Assembly (NCBI GenBank): GCA_901472455.1
Contig: LR590464.1
Coordinates: 1,178,001 to 1,242,000, forward strand
DNA length: 64,000 nt
Reading direction: 5' to 3'
Source: Leclercia adecarboxylata
Lineage (GTDB): Bacteria > Pseudomonadota > Gammaproteobacteria > Enterobacterales > Enterobacteriaceae
Both the position numbers and the translations under genes were made by a program. The notes beneath the pieces were generated by a model. The model was given only the letters and a program-made list of their open reading frames with translations, did no database searches and was not told the DNA's origin. Positions 1 to 10,601 of this stretch are shown in pieces. Each line of letters begins with the position of its first letter. The stretch's first letter is position 1.

Positions 1-855
1 CAGCGCGCTGACATCGCAGTGTGCGGAGGAGACCGGTGCCATTACCGACGACCCGGTGCCGTAGGTTGCTTTCACGCAGCCTTCAGCGCCCAGCCCGTGG
101 GCAAACAGCGCGGCGTGGGAATCACCGATCATCGCCATCACCGGCAGTCCGTCAGGGATCGACGGGCAACCGCGGGTATAACCAAACAGCCCGCTGGAGG
201 GTTTGATATCAGGCAGCGCCGCACGCGGGATGCCAAACAGCGCCAGCATCTCCGGGTCCCAGTCGGCGATATGCAGGTTCATCAGCTGAGTGCGGGCGGC
301 GTTAGCGTGGTCGCAGCTGAAGGACTGACCCTGCGTCAACTGCCACAGCAGCCAGCTGTCTACGGTGCCCAGGCAGATTTCACCCCAGGCGGCGCGCTGT
401 GCGCCGTCGGGCGTGTTATCCAGCAGCCAGCGCATTTTGGAGCCTGAAAACAGCGGCGCAATGGGCAGGCCGGTTACGGCCTTGATGTGCGGCCCATGGC
501 CCTGTTCCCGCAGTTGATGACAAAAGGCCGCGGTGCGGGAACACTGCCAGCTGAGCGCAGGCGCAATGGGCTGGCCGGTTGCCCGATCCCAGCCCACCAC
601 GGTTTCGCGCTGGTTGCTGATTGCCAGCGCGGCAACGCGATCTGCCCCGACGGAAGCAATCGTCCGGGCGATTACCTCGAAAGAGGCCGCCACCAACAGT
701 TCGGCGGATTGTTCTACCCAGCCTTCGTGCGGGGTCTGGATCGCCAGCGCCTGGGAGAAGCTCGCCACGACGTGCCCCTTCGCGTCCAGCGCCACCGCTT
801 TCGCATTGGTGGTGCCCTCATCGAGGGCAATAATAATGTCCTTGTTCACCGACAT
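1..855 (-). CDS. aplK: FGGY-family sugar kinase, probable D-apulose kinase (3' end outside window)
   Basis: The reading frame is open from ATG at 855 to the window edge, about 285 codons, so the C-terminal half is missing. The N-terminal FGGY phosphate-binding loop ALDEGTTNAKA is at residues 10-20, followed by GWVEQSAE. GDSHAALFAHG and YGTGSSVMAP near the visible end are the catalytic and nucleotide-binding region of this family (xylulokinase/glycerol kinase fold). The gene follows a sugar isomerase by 14 bp and sits downstream of a split transketolase. Known D-apiose operons encode an apulose kinase that makes apulose 4-phosphate; assignment to that substrate is by context only. An ordinary ketopentose kinase is the alternative. 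The family call is firm, the substrate is inferred. Confidence 0.7.
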   Translation of the reverse strand, partial: MSVNKDIIIALDEGTTNAKAVALDAKGHVVASFSQALAIQTPHEGWVEQSAELLVAASFEVIARTIASVGADRVAALAISNQRETVVGWDRATGQPIAPALSWQCSRTAAFCHQLREQGHGPHIKAVTGLPIAPLFSGSKMRWLLDNTPDGAQRAAWGEICLGTVDSWLLWQLTQGQSFSCDHANAARTQLMNLHIADWDPEMLALFGIPRAALPDIKPSSGLFGYTRGCPSIPDGLPVMAMIGDSHAALFAHGLGAEGCVKATYGTGSSVMAPVSSAHCDVSAL

Positions 856-869
856 AGCGGCCTCCTGCC

Positions 870-2289
870 TTAACGATGAAGATAGGTTGAGACGCCAAGG
901 TAGCGGGTGAAGGCTTCATGCAGGATCTCCGCGCTGGCGGAGTGGTTCATCGCCACGTGATGTTCAAAGCCGTTGCGGCAGATCCAGTTCAGCAGGTTTT
1001 CCAGATGTGGAACCTGAATCACCGCCCGGCAGCCCACCGTATCCAGCGGATCGTCTACCGACTGGCCCTGGCCTACATAGGCTTTGATTTCCCCGGTGAG
1101 ATCGTCGGTGCTCAGGCGGAAGTAGGTGAGCGGGCCGCTTTTCAGACGGCCGTGGACCGCGCCGCAGGTGTTCTCTTTCCCCACTGTGGTGCCGATGATG
1201 TCGGCGGTGCCCATGTGTGGCGATTCAAGGCTGGAGGCGGCGAAGTTACCGCAGTGGAACAGGACACATTTGTCGCGATCGTCGCCGAAGTTGTTGTTCC
1301 AGTCGGCAATCGAGGCGGGATTCATATTGCTGCTCGCCAGAGCGTACATGGAGAGCGCGCCCATCACGTCCACTTCACAGGCGCTCGGCATCAGCTGGCC
1401 GGACATTACGCTCATGATCGAGCAGACGTTAATGCCGAGGTTCTCCTGCAGGGAGGTCCAGCACTGGATAGCGGTAGTGTCGATGTCGTTAGCGACCACC
1501 CACTCGCTGATCACCACAAACAGCTTCGCCATGGTCACCAGCTTGTCGGCCGGTATGCGGCTGGCGTCGGCGTTTGTCGATCAGGATCCGGCGTTTTTCA
1601 TCCACGCGGATATCGTCATCGCGCAGGGTTTTAATGCGGGTGAACACTTCAGACAGGTCGAGGGTTTCCACGGCAATGCCGAGGCGTTCCAGCAGCTTCT
1701 CGCTGTAGCGCACGGTGTTAAAGCCTGCCGGACGGGCACCGATGGCCCCCACGCGCACCCCTCGCATGCTGCTTACCACGCGGCACACCTGCTCGAAACG
1801 CTTCAGATCCTGCTCAAACACCTCCCCGGTCAGGGCGCAAACATGCTGGGAGGTGAGGGTAAAGGGAATGCCGTACTGGCGCAGGTTGTTGCACAGGGAG
1901 ATCTTGCCGCAGAAGCTGTCGCGGCGGGTCGCCAGCCCCATCTTGTCGAGGTTGTCTTCCTCGGCCTGTACCAGCACCGGCACGTTCAGGCCGGAGAGAC
2001 GCAGGGTTTCCGCCACCGCTTTTTCATCACCAAAGTTAGGCAGCAGCACCACCACACCGTGAATACGATCGCGATGGGCACGAAACAGCTCGGCGCAGAT
2101 TTTCGCATCCTGACGGGTTTCGACGCCGCCCAGTTCGGTCTGGCTGGGATCGAGCATCACGGTGTTGATCCCCAGGCGGCCAAACAGGGCAATTGCCTGC
2201 TCGCGTGCCTCTGCCACCAGATAGCTCGGGAAAAATCCGCGGTTGCCGATGATCACGCCCATTGTGAGTTGTTGAGGAATTCGGGACAT
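870..2289 (-). CDS. apsI: L-fucose/L-arabinose isomerase-like protein, probable D-apiose isomerase (frameshifted)
   Basis: The N-terminal part (2289 to about 1577) starts MSRIPQQLTMGVIIGNRGFF and the C-terminal part continues in another frame from about 1577 as IPADKLVTMAKLFVVISEWV to the stop at 870. Joined, they give about 472 residues, the size of fucose/arabinose isomerase-fold enzymes. The second half carries HCGNFAASSLESPH and FRLSTDDLTGEIKAYVG, resembling the metal-binding C-terminal domain of that family. The break is a single-base indel, probably a sequence error. The isomerase lies between the kinase (14 bp) and the transketolase B subunit (34 bp), so an aldose-ketose step feeding the kinase is inferred. 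In D-apiose operons this enzyme makes D-apulose. Substrate is inferred from context, not visible in residues. Confidence 0.65.
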
Positions 2290-2323
2290 TGCTTTTTTCT
2301 CCAGTAAGATGTTGTTGTTATTT

Positions 2324-3273
2324 TCAGCAAAGTTGTCGCGTCAGCATTTCCCGGGCGTGTTTCACCACCCCCGCGACATCAATCTCATGGCGTGCCCGCG
2401 TTGACGCTCTGTCGGCGGCAATCGCGTATTGTCCATCCGGGATCCCCAGCCGTTTCAGCGGCACGGCGCATCCGGCTTCGGCCAGCACTTCCGCCACCAG
2501 GCTGCCGACGCCGCCGTTGACGTTATGCTCCTCGACGCTCACCACCGCCTTGCAGGATCGCATGGCTGCCAGTAACTGTTGGGTATCACAGGGACGAATA
2601 GATGGAACGCTGATAACAGTGGCGTCAATACCTTCTTCCGCGAGTTGTGCGGCGGCTTCCACTATTTCATGTACGGTGGAACCCATTGCCACCAGCGCCA
2701 CATCCTGGCCCACACGCAGGACGTCAATCTTGCCTGGGGCAAACTGGTAATTCTCGTCATGCAGCTCCGGCAGGTTTTTCCCGTCCAGACGGATATAGAC
2801 CGGCCCACGTGGTCGAGCGCGTAGTCAATGATCTGGCGGCATTCGTTCGGGCTGGAGGGGGCGTAAATTTCGATATTGCCGAAGCCGCGCATAATGGCGA
2901 TATCATCGATGCTGTGGTGGGTGCTGGCGAGCGGGCCATAGCTGGCGCCCGCGTTCAGACCGAACAGCTTCACGTTGGTGTTGTTGTAGCAGATATCGAC
3001 TTTGATCTGCTCGTTAGCGCGGGAGATCAAAAACGGCGCGGCGTTACAGGTGACGGCGATCTTGCCGCCAATCGCCAGCCCGGCGGCAGCACCGACCAGC
3101 GTCTGCTCGGCGATACCGACGTTCACCAGGCGGCCCGGAAAACGCTGCATAAACGGGGCGATTTTTGCCGTGGAGGTGGAGTCTGCCACCACCGGGACCA
3201 GGTCCACGCCGCGATCGACGGCATCAATAAAGGCATTAACCATCACCGTGGCGAGGTGTTCGCTATTACTCAT
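2324..3273 (-). CDS. aptB: Split transketolase, C-terminal (pyrimidine-binding) subunit; probable apulose-4-phosphate transketolase B (frameshifted)
   Basis: The protein begins MSNSEHLATVMVNAFI and has the transketolase pyrimidine domain: VVADSTSTAKIAPF, then VNVGIAEQTLVGAAAGLA, whose Glu is the residue that activates thiamine diphosphate. The C-terminal domain (GQDVALVAMGSTVHEIVEAA onward) is in another frame; the break is near 2795 and the joined length is about 316 residues. ATG at 3273 overlaps the stop of the A subunit (ATGAGTAA), which supports translational coupling. Two-gene transketolases occur in several sugar pathways. Next to a kinase and a fucose-isomerase-like protein they match the AptAB enzyme that converts apulose 4-phosphate plus glyceraldehyde 3-phosphate to xylulose 5-phosphate and dihydroxyacetone phosphate. 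That substrate is inferred. Confidence 0.7.
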
Positions 3274-4094
3274 CTTTCAGTTCCTCCAGCGCCAGTTCAA
3301 TTTCTTCCCCTTTCGGCACGCGGTGGTGCCATTCAGGCCGTCCCTGAATAAACGAGATCCCGCGCCTTTGGTGGTATGGCGATCACGACATGCGGTTTGC
3401 CGTTGGGCGTCAGGCCTTCAAGCGTGGCGACCACATCCGCCATGTCATTACCGTTACAGCCGGTGACCTCCAGGCCAAAGGCTTTCCACTTCGCATCCAG
3501 CGGATCGGTATTGAGGATCTCTTTGGTGGAGCCAGCCAGTTGCAGGTGTTTTTGTCGTTGATAATAAACAGGTTATCCAGCTGGTAATGGGCAGCCACCA
3601 GCGCGGCTTCCCAGTTGCTGCCTTCCGCCAGTTCACCGTCGCCGGTCACCACAAACACCCGGCGTTTGCTGTTGTTGCGTTTCGCGGCCAGCGCGATCCC
3701 CACCGCCACCGGCAGGCCATGCCCCAGCGCTCCAGTGTTCAGGCTCAATACCAGGGGTTTTGTGTTTGACCGGGTGGCCAGGCAGGTGAGAGTCGGCATG
3801 CTGATAGGTGGACAGCCACTCGACCGGGATAAACCCGGCCTCGGCCAGCACGCAGTAATAGCCGCCTACCGCGTGGCCTTTCGACTGGATGTAGATATCG
3901 CGTTCATCGCTGTCCTTCAGCTGCGGGGAGCAGTTCAGAATGCGGAAGTAGAGGGCGGTGAGCAGTTCAACCTGCGAAAGATCGGCGCCGGTATGGCCGC
4001 CCGCCGGGCTTTCGGCATTCAGCACGATGATCCGGCGACGTATCGAGCGCGCCCGGGATTCAAGCTCCGCGATGGAGAGCGAAAACGGATTCAT
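3266..4094 (-). CDS. aptA: Split transketolase, N-terminal (ThDP-binding) subunit; probable apulose-4-phosphate transketolase A (frameshifted)
   Basis: The start is MNPFSLSIAELESRARSIRR at 4094, behind a clear AGGAGGT ribosome site. The ThDP motif is present as VTGDGELAEGSNWEAA followed about 20 residues later by IINDKN, the GDG...N signature. GALGHGLPVAVGIALAAKR and ESPAGGHTGADLSQ are also typical of N-terminal transketolase subunits. The frame breaks near 3760, 3555 and 3375, all at short runs. The corrected protein ends in ELALEELKDE with TAA at 3266-3268 and is about 275 residues. It is the first gene of the catabolic operon aptA-aptB-apsI-aplK and lies directly downstream of the promoter described at 4193-4266. 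Confidence 0.7.
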
Positions 4095-4192
4095 AACATA
4101 CCTCCTGAATTTATAATCTGTTGTGAATAATTATTCCAGCCGGGTGCGTTATTTCCCTGTTCTCTTTGTCACAGCAGGGAGTTATGACCGCC

Positions 4193-4266
4193 TTGAATAT
4201 ATATTCAATGCTGATTTATTATTCATGTAATGTAAGATATGCCTTGCCCCGGGGTTTGTCTACGCT
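4193..4266 (-). promoter_or_regulatory. Promoter and operator of the catabolic operon (shared with 10481-10556)
   Basis: Read on the minus strand, TAGACA and TATCTT are separated by exactly 17 bp and make a good sigma-70 promoter. Downstream are an imperfect site TGAATAATAAATCA and a perfect 16-bp palindrome, TTGAATATATATTCAA (4193-4208). The same promoter and both sites occur upstream of the sugar-binding-protein gene, with the same 17-bp spacing and only a few differences. This suggests one repressor, probably the SorC-type regulator at 4390, acting from sites downstream of the -10. Confidence 0.7.
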
Positions 4267-4342
4267 TTGAGCGGGCAAATTTCGAAGAAAGGAGAAAGGA
4301 TCACATTTGCCCGCGGGATCGTACCGGCGCTTGCTTGTTAAA

Positions 4343-4358
4343 TATTCAGTGATGAATA
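4343..4358 (+). promoter_or_regulatory. Candidate autoregulatory operator of the SorC-type regulator
   Basis: TATTCA-GTGA-TGAATA is an inverted repeat with perfect 6-bp arms, 32 bp before the regulator ATG. The TGAATA/TATTCA half-site is the one found in the operators at 4193 and 10481, so it may serve autoregulation. This is inferred from the shared half-site only. Confidence 0.45.
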
Positions 4359-4389
4359 AAAATAACGGCAGCCGATTAAGGGGAACGTT

Positions 4390-5344
4390 ATGTCGAAGCA
4401 GGATGAACAGCGATTACTGGTCAAGATCGCCACACTGTATTACAGCGAGAATAAAAAGCAGTCCGAGATTGCCTCGCTACTGCATCTCTCGCAATCTTTT
4501 GTGTCGCGGGCGCTGACGCGCTGCCAGAAAGAGGGGCTGGTAAAAATTACCGTCGTCCAGCCCACCAACATTTTTGTCTCGCTGGAAAAGGCACTGGAAG
4601 AGCAGTACGGCATCCGCCAGGCCATCGTGGTGGACGTGGGGGAAAATCCCTCTAACGCTCAGATTAAACACGCCATCGGCAGCGCGGCGGCGCACTATGT
4701 TGAAACCCGCCTGCGCCCGGAAGACCTGGTGGGGATCTCCTCCTGGAGTAGCACTATCCGCTGCATGGTGGATGAGATGCACCCGCAGAATATCCGTGCC
4801 GCCGGGGTGATCCAGCTGCTCGGCGGGGTAGGGCCGAATGGCAACGTGCAGGCGACCATCCTCACCCAGCAGCTGGCGGCGCACCTCGGTTGCCCGGCGT
4901 GGCTGCTGCCGTCGCAAAGTATTGAGCATTCGGTTGAAGAGCGTGCGCGCCTGGTGAGCAGCCCGGACGTGGCGGGCGTCGTGAGCAAATTCGCGGAAGT
5001 GGATGTGGCAATTGTCGGCATCGGCGAGCTGGAGCCTTCGCAGTTGCTGAAAAACTCCGGTAACTATTACAACGAAGACATGCTCAAACTGCTGGCCGAA
5101 CGCGGGGCGGTAGGGGATATCTGCCTGCATTATTACGACGCCAACGGCGAGCCGGTCCTGAGCCCGGAAGAGGATCCGGTCATCGGGGATGGAGCTGGCG
5201 CAGATCCGCGCCTGCCCGCAGGTGATTGCTCTGGCTGGTGGTGCCGAAAAAGGCAATGCCATCCGCGGGGCGCTGGAGGGGAACTACATCAATGTGTTAA
5301 TCACCGACTACCCGACGGCGCGCAGTTTGTTGAAAGAGGCGTAA
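4390..5344 (+). CDS. SorC/DeoR-type sugar-binding transcriptional regulator (frameshifted near C terminus)
   Basis: The protein starts MSKQDEQRLLVKIATLYYSE with AAGGGGAA upstream. An N-terminal helix-turn-helix lies at about residues 18-45 (KKQSEIASLLHLSQSFVSRA), followed by a SorC-type sugar-binding domain with LVGISSWSSTIRCMVDEMHP and VDVAIVGIGELEPSQLL. The frame breaks at about 5190 in a run of G; the corrected C terminus is MELAQIRACPQVIALAGG... ending LLKEA at 5344, about 317 residues, normal for the family. The gene is divergent from the transketolase operon and separated from the transporter operon by repeats. It is the obvious candidate to bind the TTGAATA-type operators in front of both. 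The effector is probably a sugar phosphate of the pathway (inferred). Confidence 0.75.
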
Positions 5345-5402
5345 GTCACCTGAGAGCGGTACGGCCTGATGCCTTTGTCCAGGCTCTCACACACAGGGCG
5401 GT

Positions 5403-5751
5403 GGGATCCACAGTAATTTTATTGCCCTTAAAGCAATGAAATAATCACAATATTTTAAAAGACTTACAGCGACTTCCCTGGCCGGCTGAAAATCGCCGAA
5501 GCGTTTCCGGAAGGCCGGGGCGAGGCGCAGGGACGCGCCGAGAGGGCATAGCCTGCAGGGATGCAGGCTGGTGCCCGACCCGAAAGCCTGAAGGAATAAG
5601 CTGAGGGTACCGCGAAGCGGCGATTTTCCTGGCCGGGAGCCGGGGTAGCCAGGGGGGAGGCGGCGAGCCCCCCTGGCACGTTCACGGGTGATGCGGCTGA
5701 AAGAGAAGTGCAGAACGTAAAGTGAACGGAACCACCACCTGAGTCGCATGT
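5403..5751 (+). repeat. Dispersed structured element, copy 1 (about 348 bp)
   Basis: It runs from GGGATCC to GAGTCGCATG and is near-identical to the copies at 11323, 24078 and 45902. Internal hairpins are GGCGC-AGGGAC-GCGCC (5524-5539), GCCTGCA-GGGA-TGCAGGC (5551-5568), GCCAGGGGGG paired with CCCCCCTGGC (5648-5677), and CGTTCAC paired with GTGAACG (5679-5729). The element lies between the convergent regulator and permease genes. It has no transposase and no obvious target duplication. I do not recognise a named family. Confidence 0.85.
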
Positions 5752-6205
5752 TCCCCTCACCCCAGCCCTCTCCCCAAAGAGAGAGGGGGCCGACCGTGCC
5801 ATTTTTCGTGGGGCTCCCTCAGCCCACAGGGAGGTCGCATGTTTCCCCTCACCCCAACCCTCTCCCCAAAGAGGAGAGGGGCCGACCGTGCCAATTTTTC
5901 GTGGGGCTCCCTCAGCCCACAGGGAGGTCGCATGTTTCCCCTCACCCCAACCCTCTCCCCAAAGAGGAGAGGGGCCGACCGTGCCAATTTTTCGTGGGGC
6001 TCCCTCAGCCCACAGGGAGGTCGCATGTTTCCCCTCACCCCAGCCCTCTCCCCAAAGGAGGAGAGGGGGCCGACCGTGCCAATTTTTCGTGGGGCTCCCT
6101 CAGCCCACAGGGAGTCCGCATGTTTCCCCTCACCCAACCCTCTCCCCAAAGAGGAGAGGGGGCTGACCGTGCCAATATTTTTTGTCGGGAACCCACAGGG
6201 AGAAG
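5746..6205 (+). repeat. Tandem array of about 93-bp palindromic units (five units)
   Basis: Units begin at the CGCATG motifs at 5746, 5836, 5929, 6022 and 6118. Each contains a CCCCTCACCCCA...CCTCTCCCC / GAGGAGAGGG hairpin, then GCCGACCGTGCCA and a CTCCCTCAGCCCACAGGGAG hairpin. The first unit is fused to the right end of the dispersed element. The last unit is degraded. Confidence 0.85.
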
Positions 6206-6216
6206 GTACAAACATT

Positions 6217-6243
6217 AAAAACGGCAACCCGGGTTGCCGTTTT
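6217..6243. terminator. Bidirectional rho-independent terminator
   Basis: The perfect palindrome ACGGCAACCCGGGTTGCCGT is flanked by AAAA on the left and TTTT on the right. It sits just beyond the 3' end of the minus-strand transporter operon (stop at 6284) and can end that transcript. Confidence 0.8.
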
Positions 6244-6283
6244 GCGTTTGCCTCCGTCACACGGCTTAGAGCCCATTCAGACG

Positions 6284-7373
6284 CTATTTCCCCTCCATTA
6301 CCGCCTTTTGCGCCACTACCGCCGCTTTCTGCTGCATCCGGTTTTGCATCTGGTCGATGATCACCGCAACGATAATCACAATCCCCTTGATCACCATCTG
6401 CCAGAACTCGCTAACCCCCATCATCACCAGGCCGTCGGCCAGGAAGCCGATCACAAAAGCGCCGATCAGCGTGCCGAGAATGGTGCCACGCCCGCCAGCC
6501 AGCGAGGTACCGCCCAGCACCACCGCGGCGATGGCGTTCATCTCAAACGCGGTGCCGTTGGCCGGGTGGCTTGCCAGCAGTTGCGCAGAGACCACAATCC
6601 CGGCGATGGCGGCGCAGAACCCCGACAGGGTATAGACAAGCACTTTAACTTGCTTGACCCGCACCCCGGAAAGCTCGGCGGCGCGCTCGTTATCACCAAT
6701 GGCGTAAACGTGGCGACCAAACGGCAGGCGGCGAGCGATGTAGGCGATCACCAGCGCCAGCACGATCATCATCCAGATGGCCCACGGAATGCCGAGCAGC
6801 GTCCCGGCACCAATCTCATCGAAGCCGGTATTGCCAACTGCGGGTTGCCGGACAGGCCCGGGAAGGTCTGGCCGTCGGAGGTGAGCATCGAGGCCCCGCG
6901 CAGCACGTACATGGTGCCAAGGGTGCAAATGAACGGGGCGACGTTATAGCGGGTGATGATCCAGCCATTCACCGCCCCGATAAGCGCGCCAATCAGCAGC
7001 ACGACGGGCACGATAACCCACACGCTCGGGAAAATAGCGATGCCAAACATCGGCAGCACAATCCCTTTGGTGATCATCCACCCGGCGATCATCCCGCACA
7101 GCCCCAGCGTCGCCCCAATCGACAGGTCGATCCCGGCGGTGATGATCACGAAGGTGATCCCCAGCGCCAGAAACGCATTGATCGCGATATGCTTAATCAT
7201 GATCACCAGGCTGCCCGCGGAGAGAAAACCCGGCACGGTCATGGTGAAAAAGCCGACAATTAAAAACAGCGCAATGAAGGTGCGCATTTTCAGCAACAGC
7301 AGAAGCAGTTTTTCCCGGGAAGGCGCGGCCCCTTTTTGCGGGCACCAGCGCGGACAGACTGTGTTGTTTTCAT
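6284..7373 (-). CDS. Ribose-type sugar ABC transporter permease (RbsC family; frameshifted)
   Basis: This is an inner-membrane permease of the monosaccharide (BPD_transp_2) family. The start MKTTQSVRAGARKKG at 7373 follows the ATPase stop by one base. Frame breaks occur near 7332 (a GGGG run) and near 6840; the corrected length is about 362 residues. Recognisable segments are AINAFLALGITFVIITAGID, LSIGATLGLCGMIAGW, NVAPFICTLGTMYVLRGA and the coupling region GGTSLAGGRGTILGTLIGAF. It belongs to the operon binding protein - DUF2291 lipoprotein - ATPase - permease and probably imports the pentose degraded by the adjacent kinase/isomerase/transketolase operon. Substrate is inferred from the shared operator. 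Confidence 0.85.
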
Positions 7374-7374
7374 C

Positions 7375-8905
7375 TTAGAACCCCTGAGCACTTGCAGTTA
7401 CCAGTGCCGATTCATCGGCCCGATCGCGAACAATATCGGCGGTCAGTTTGCCGCCGGACATCACCAGAATTGCGGTCCGATACCGCCATGATTTCTTTCA
7501 GGTCCGAGGTGGAAAACACCACCGCGATACCCTGCTGCGACAGCTGCACCATCATGCGAAACACATCCGCTTTGGCGCCCACGTCAATGCCGCGCGTCGG
7601 CTCATCAAGGAACAGCACCTTCGGATTGGTCAGCAACGAGCGGCCAATCACCACTTTTTGTTGATTGCCGCCGCTGAGCGCCTGGATCTCCACCTCCGGG
7701 GGTGGAGACCTTGATCGACAGATTGCCAATGGTGCTGGCCACGACCTCCTGCTCCGCTTTCTGCGCAATGGTGAAACCGCGCTGCAAACGTCGCCACAGG
7801 CTGGGCGATAGTCAGGTTGCTGGCCACCGACGAACCGGGGAAAATCCCGGTGCGTTTGCGGTCTTCCGGCACCAGGCTCATCCCCATGCGGATACGCTCG
7901 GCGGTGGTTAAACGCTGCGGCACCGGTTTGCTGTCGAGCCACAGCTTGCCCAGATAGTTGCGCTCGGTGCCGAGCATGCACTCGAACAGCTCGGTACGCC
8001 CGGCCCCCATCAGGCCGTAAATACCGACAATCTCTCCGGCGTTCACCTGGAAGCTGACGTCGTTGACCACCGTGTTGCCCGCAGCATTCACGCAGGTGAT
8101 ATGTTCGGCCTCCAGCACCGGTGCGCCAAAGGTGCGGCCCGGCTCGAGGAAATTGCTCACCGGATCGCTACCGAGCATCTCGCGCACAATCCACGGCACG
8201 TCGATATCCTCTACCTTCGCCTCGGCCTGGAATTTGCCGTCGCGCAGGATGGTGATCACATCGCCTATCGCCATCAGCTCTTCCAGCCGGTGGGGAGATA
8301 TAGATGATGGTGACCCCCTGGCGGGTCAGCTCGCGGATCACCCGAAACAGGATCTCCACCTCGGTTTTGCTGAGTGCCGAGGTCGGCTCGTCGAGGATCA
8401 GAATGTCGGCGTCCTCCGCCAGCGCCTTGGCGATCTCAATCAGCTGCTGCTGCCCCACCTTCAGGTTGCCAACCAGCTCGCGCGGGGAGATGGGCTGATC
8501 GAGGCGTTTCAGCAGCGCCGCGGTGCGGGACTCCTGCTCCGCCTCGTTGATCGGCGTCACGCCCTTTTGCAGCTCCCGGCCAAGGAAGACGTTTTCCGCC
8601 ACGTTGAGGTTCTCAAACAGGTTCAGCTCCTGGTGCACCATGCCAATGCCGTGAGCGGCGGCATCGCGGGTGCTGGAGAACGCCACCTGTTTGCCGTTGA
8701 GCCACATCTCGCCAAGGCTGGGCTGTTGCACCCCGGCAAGGATTTTCATCAGCGTCGATTTCCCGGCGCCGTTCTCACCGATAATGACGTTCACTTTGCC
8801 GCGCCAGACGCGGTAATCGACCTTATCCAGCGCCACGGTTCCGGGGAACAGCATCGAGATGCCCTGGGTGCTGAGGATAATGTCCTCTGCCGGGTTATCG
8901 CTCAT
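7375..8905 (-). CDS. Sugar ABC transporter ATP-binding protein, two NBDs (RbsA/MglA type; frameshifted)
   Basis: Two fused nucleotide-binding domains. The first has Walker A GENGAGKST near residue 42, signature region NLKVGQQQLIEIAKALA and Walker B ILILDEPTSALS. The second has the altered Walker A-like GLMGAGRTELF, signature LSGGNQQKVVIGRSL and Walker B VLFLDEPTRGID. The frame breaks near 8297, 7780, 7700 and 7480; together these give about 510 residues, normal for the family. ATG at 8905 overlaps the TGA of the upstream lipoprotein gene, and the stop at 7375 nearly abuts the permease ATG. It powers uptake by the adjacent permease. Confidence 0.88.
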
Positions 8906-9513
8906 CACGGTGCCTCCTGTTTCAGTTCCAGCGCCGCCGCCTCGTTCGCTTTTCCGCCCGTGAGGGTGGTGGCGAACAGCACGGTGGCATTTTTGCCGCG
9001 CCAGCTGTCATCCACTTTAGGCAGATGCTTCACCGCCTCGCGGTTTAAGGCGCGGGAGAGCTGGGCATACTGCACCTGGTTGGTAAATTCATCGAAACGG
9101 AAACCGGCGGCGTCGCGGATGGCGTTACCGCGCATCACCGGGCCGCTCTGGATCTCAAGCGGCTGGCCGTTCACCGTCATCACCAGTTTCTGCTCGTTGG
9201 CATTGCTGGCTTCTACGCGCTCCACTTTGCCGATCAGCCGTACAAAGACGCTCTGCGGCTTGTCAGAGGGCGTTTTCAGCTGGGTGGAGAGGGCGCTGGC
9301 ATCCAGCGCATGATTTTTGGCGGCGTCGAGGATCCGCGGCTGCCAGGTTTGTTGCGCGATCTGCTGGGGTGTCTGGTTGTCAAAGCTGGCTTTGGCGTTG
9401 GGATCGGCAGGCATGATTGGCTTGCCGTTCTCATCCAGATCCACCACCGTACAGGCCGTCAGCAACAGGGCGGCTGCGCCTGTCAGCGCCGCGCCCCATT
9501 GTGTTAAACGCAT
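8905..9513 (-). CDS. DUF2291 family lipoprotein of a sugar ABC transporter operon
   Basis: An intact 202-residue protein. A lipoprotein signal peptide is clear: MRLTQWGAALTGAAALLLTA then Cys21 in lipobox LTAC, followed by TVVDLDENGKPIMP. Asp is not at +2, so outer-membrane sorting or periplasmic anchoring cannot be excluded. DUF2291 proteins recur next to ribose-type transporters; their molecular role is not established, and a role as an accessory sugar-binding factor is only a guess. The gene lies 11 bp after the binding-protein gene and overlaps the ATPase start, which indicates coupled expression. D-apiose transporter loci are one known context for this family. Confidence 0.8.
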   Translation of the reverse strand: MRLTQWGAALTGAAALLLTACTVVDLDENGKPIMPADPNAKASFDNQTPQQIAQQTWQPRILDAAKNHALDASALSTQLKTPSDKPQSVFVRLIGKVERVEASNANEQKLVMTVNGQPLEIQSGPVMRGNAIRDAAGFRFDEFTNQVQYAQLSRALNREAVKHLPKVDDSWRGKNATVLFATTLTGGKANEAAALELKQEAP

Positions 9514-9524
9514 ACGGCCTCCGC

Positions 9525-10556
<1,032 letters not shown>

Positions 10557-10601
10557 CAGCTAATTTGTTTAAAAGGAGAAAAGGATCACGATCCTGAGCC
10601 G

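Noticed and set aside
5387..5749. Minus-strand reading frame of about 110 codons open in the dispersed elements (FGSGTSLHPCRLCPLGASLR...)
   Set aside because: It is open because the element is GC-rich and nearly identical in all copies. It changes abruptly in copy 4, where the hairpin arms are re-written, and the change preserves base pairing, not the peptide. It has no ribosome site.
5403..5751. Insertion sequence or complete transposon
   Set aside because: No transposase frame, no terminal inverted repeats of IS type and no visible target-site duplication around any copy.
5746..6205. Plus- and minus-strand frames with repeated peptides across the 93-bp array
   Set aside because: Low-complexity translations of a non-coding tandem repeat (93 is a multiple of 3, so all frames repeat). 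No start signal and no homology.
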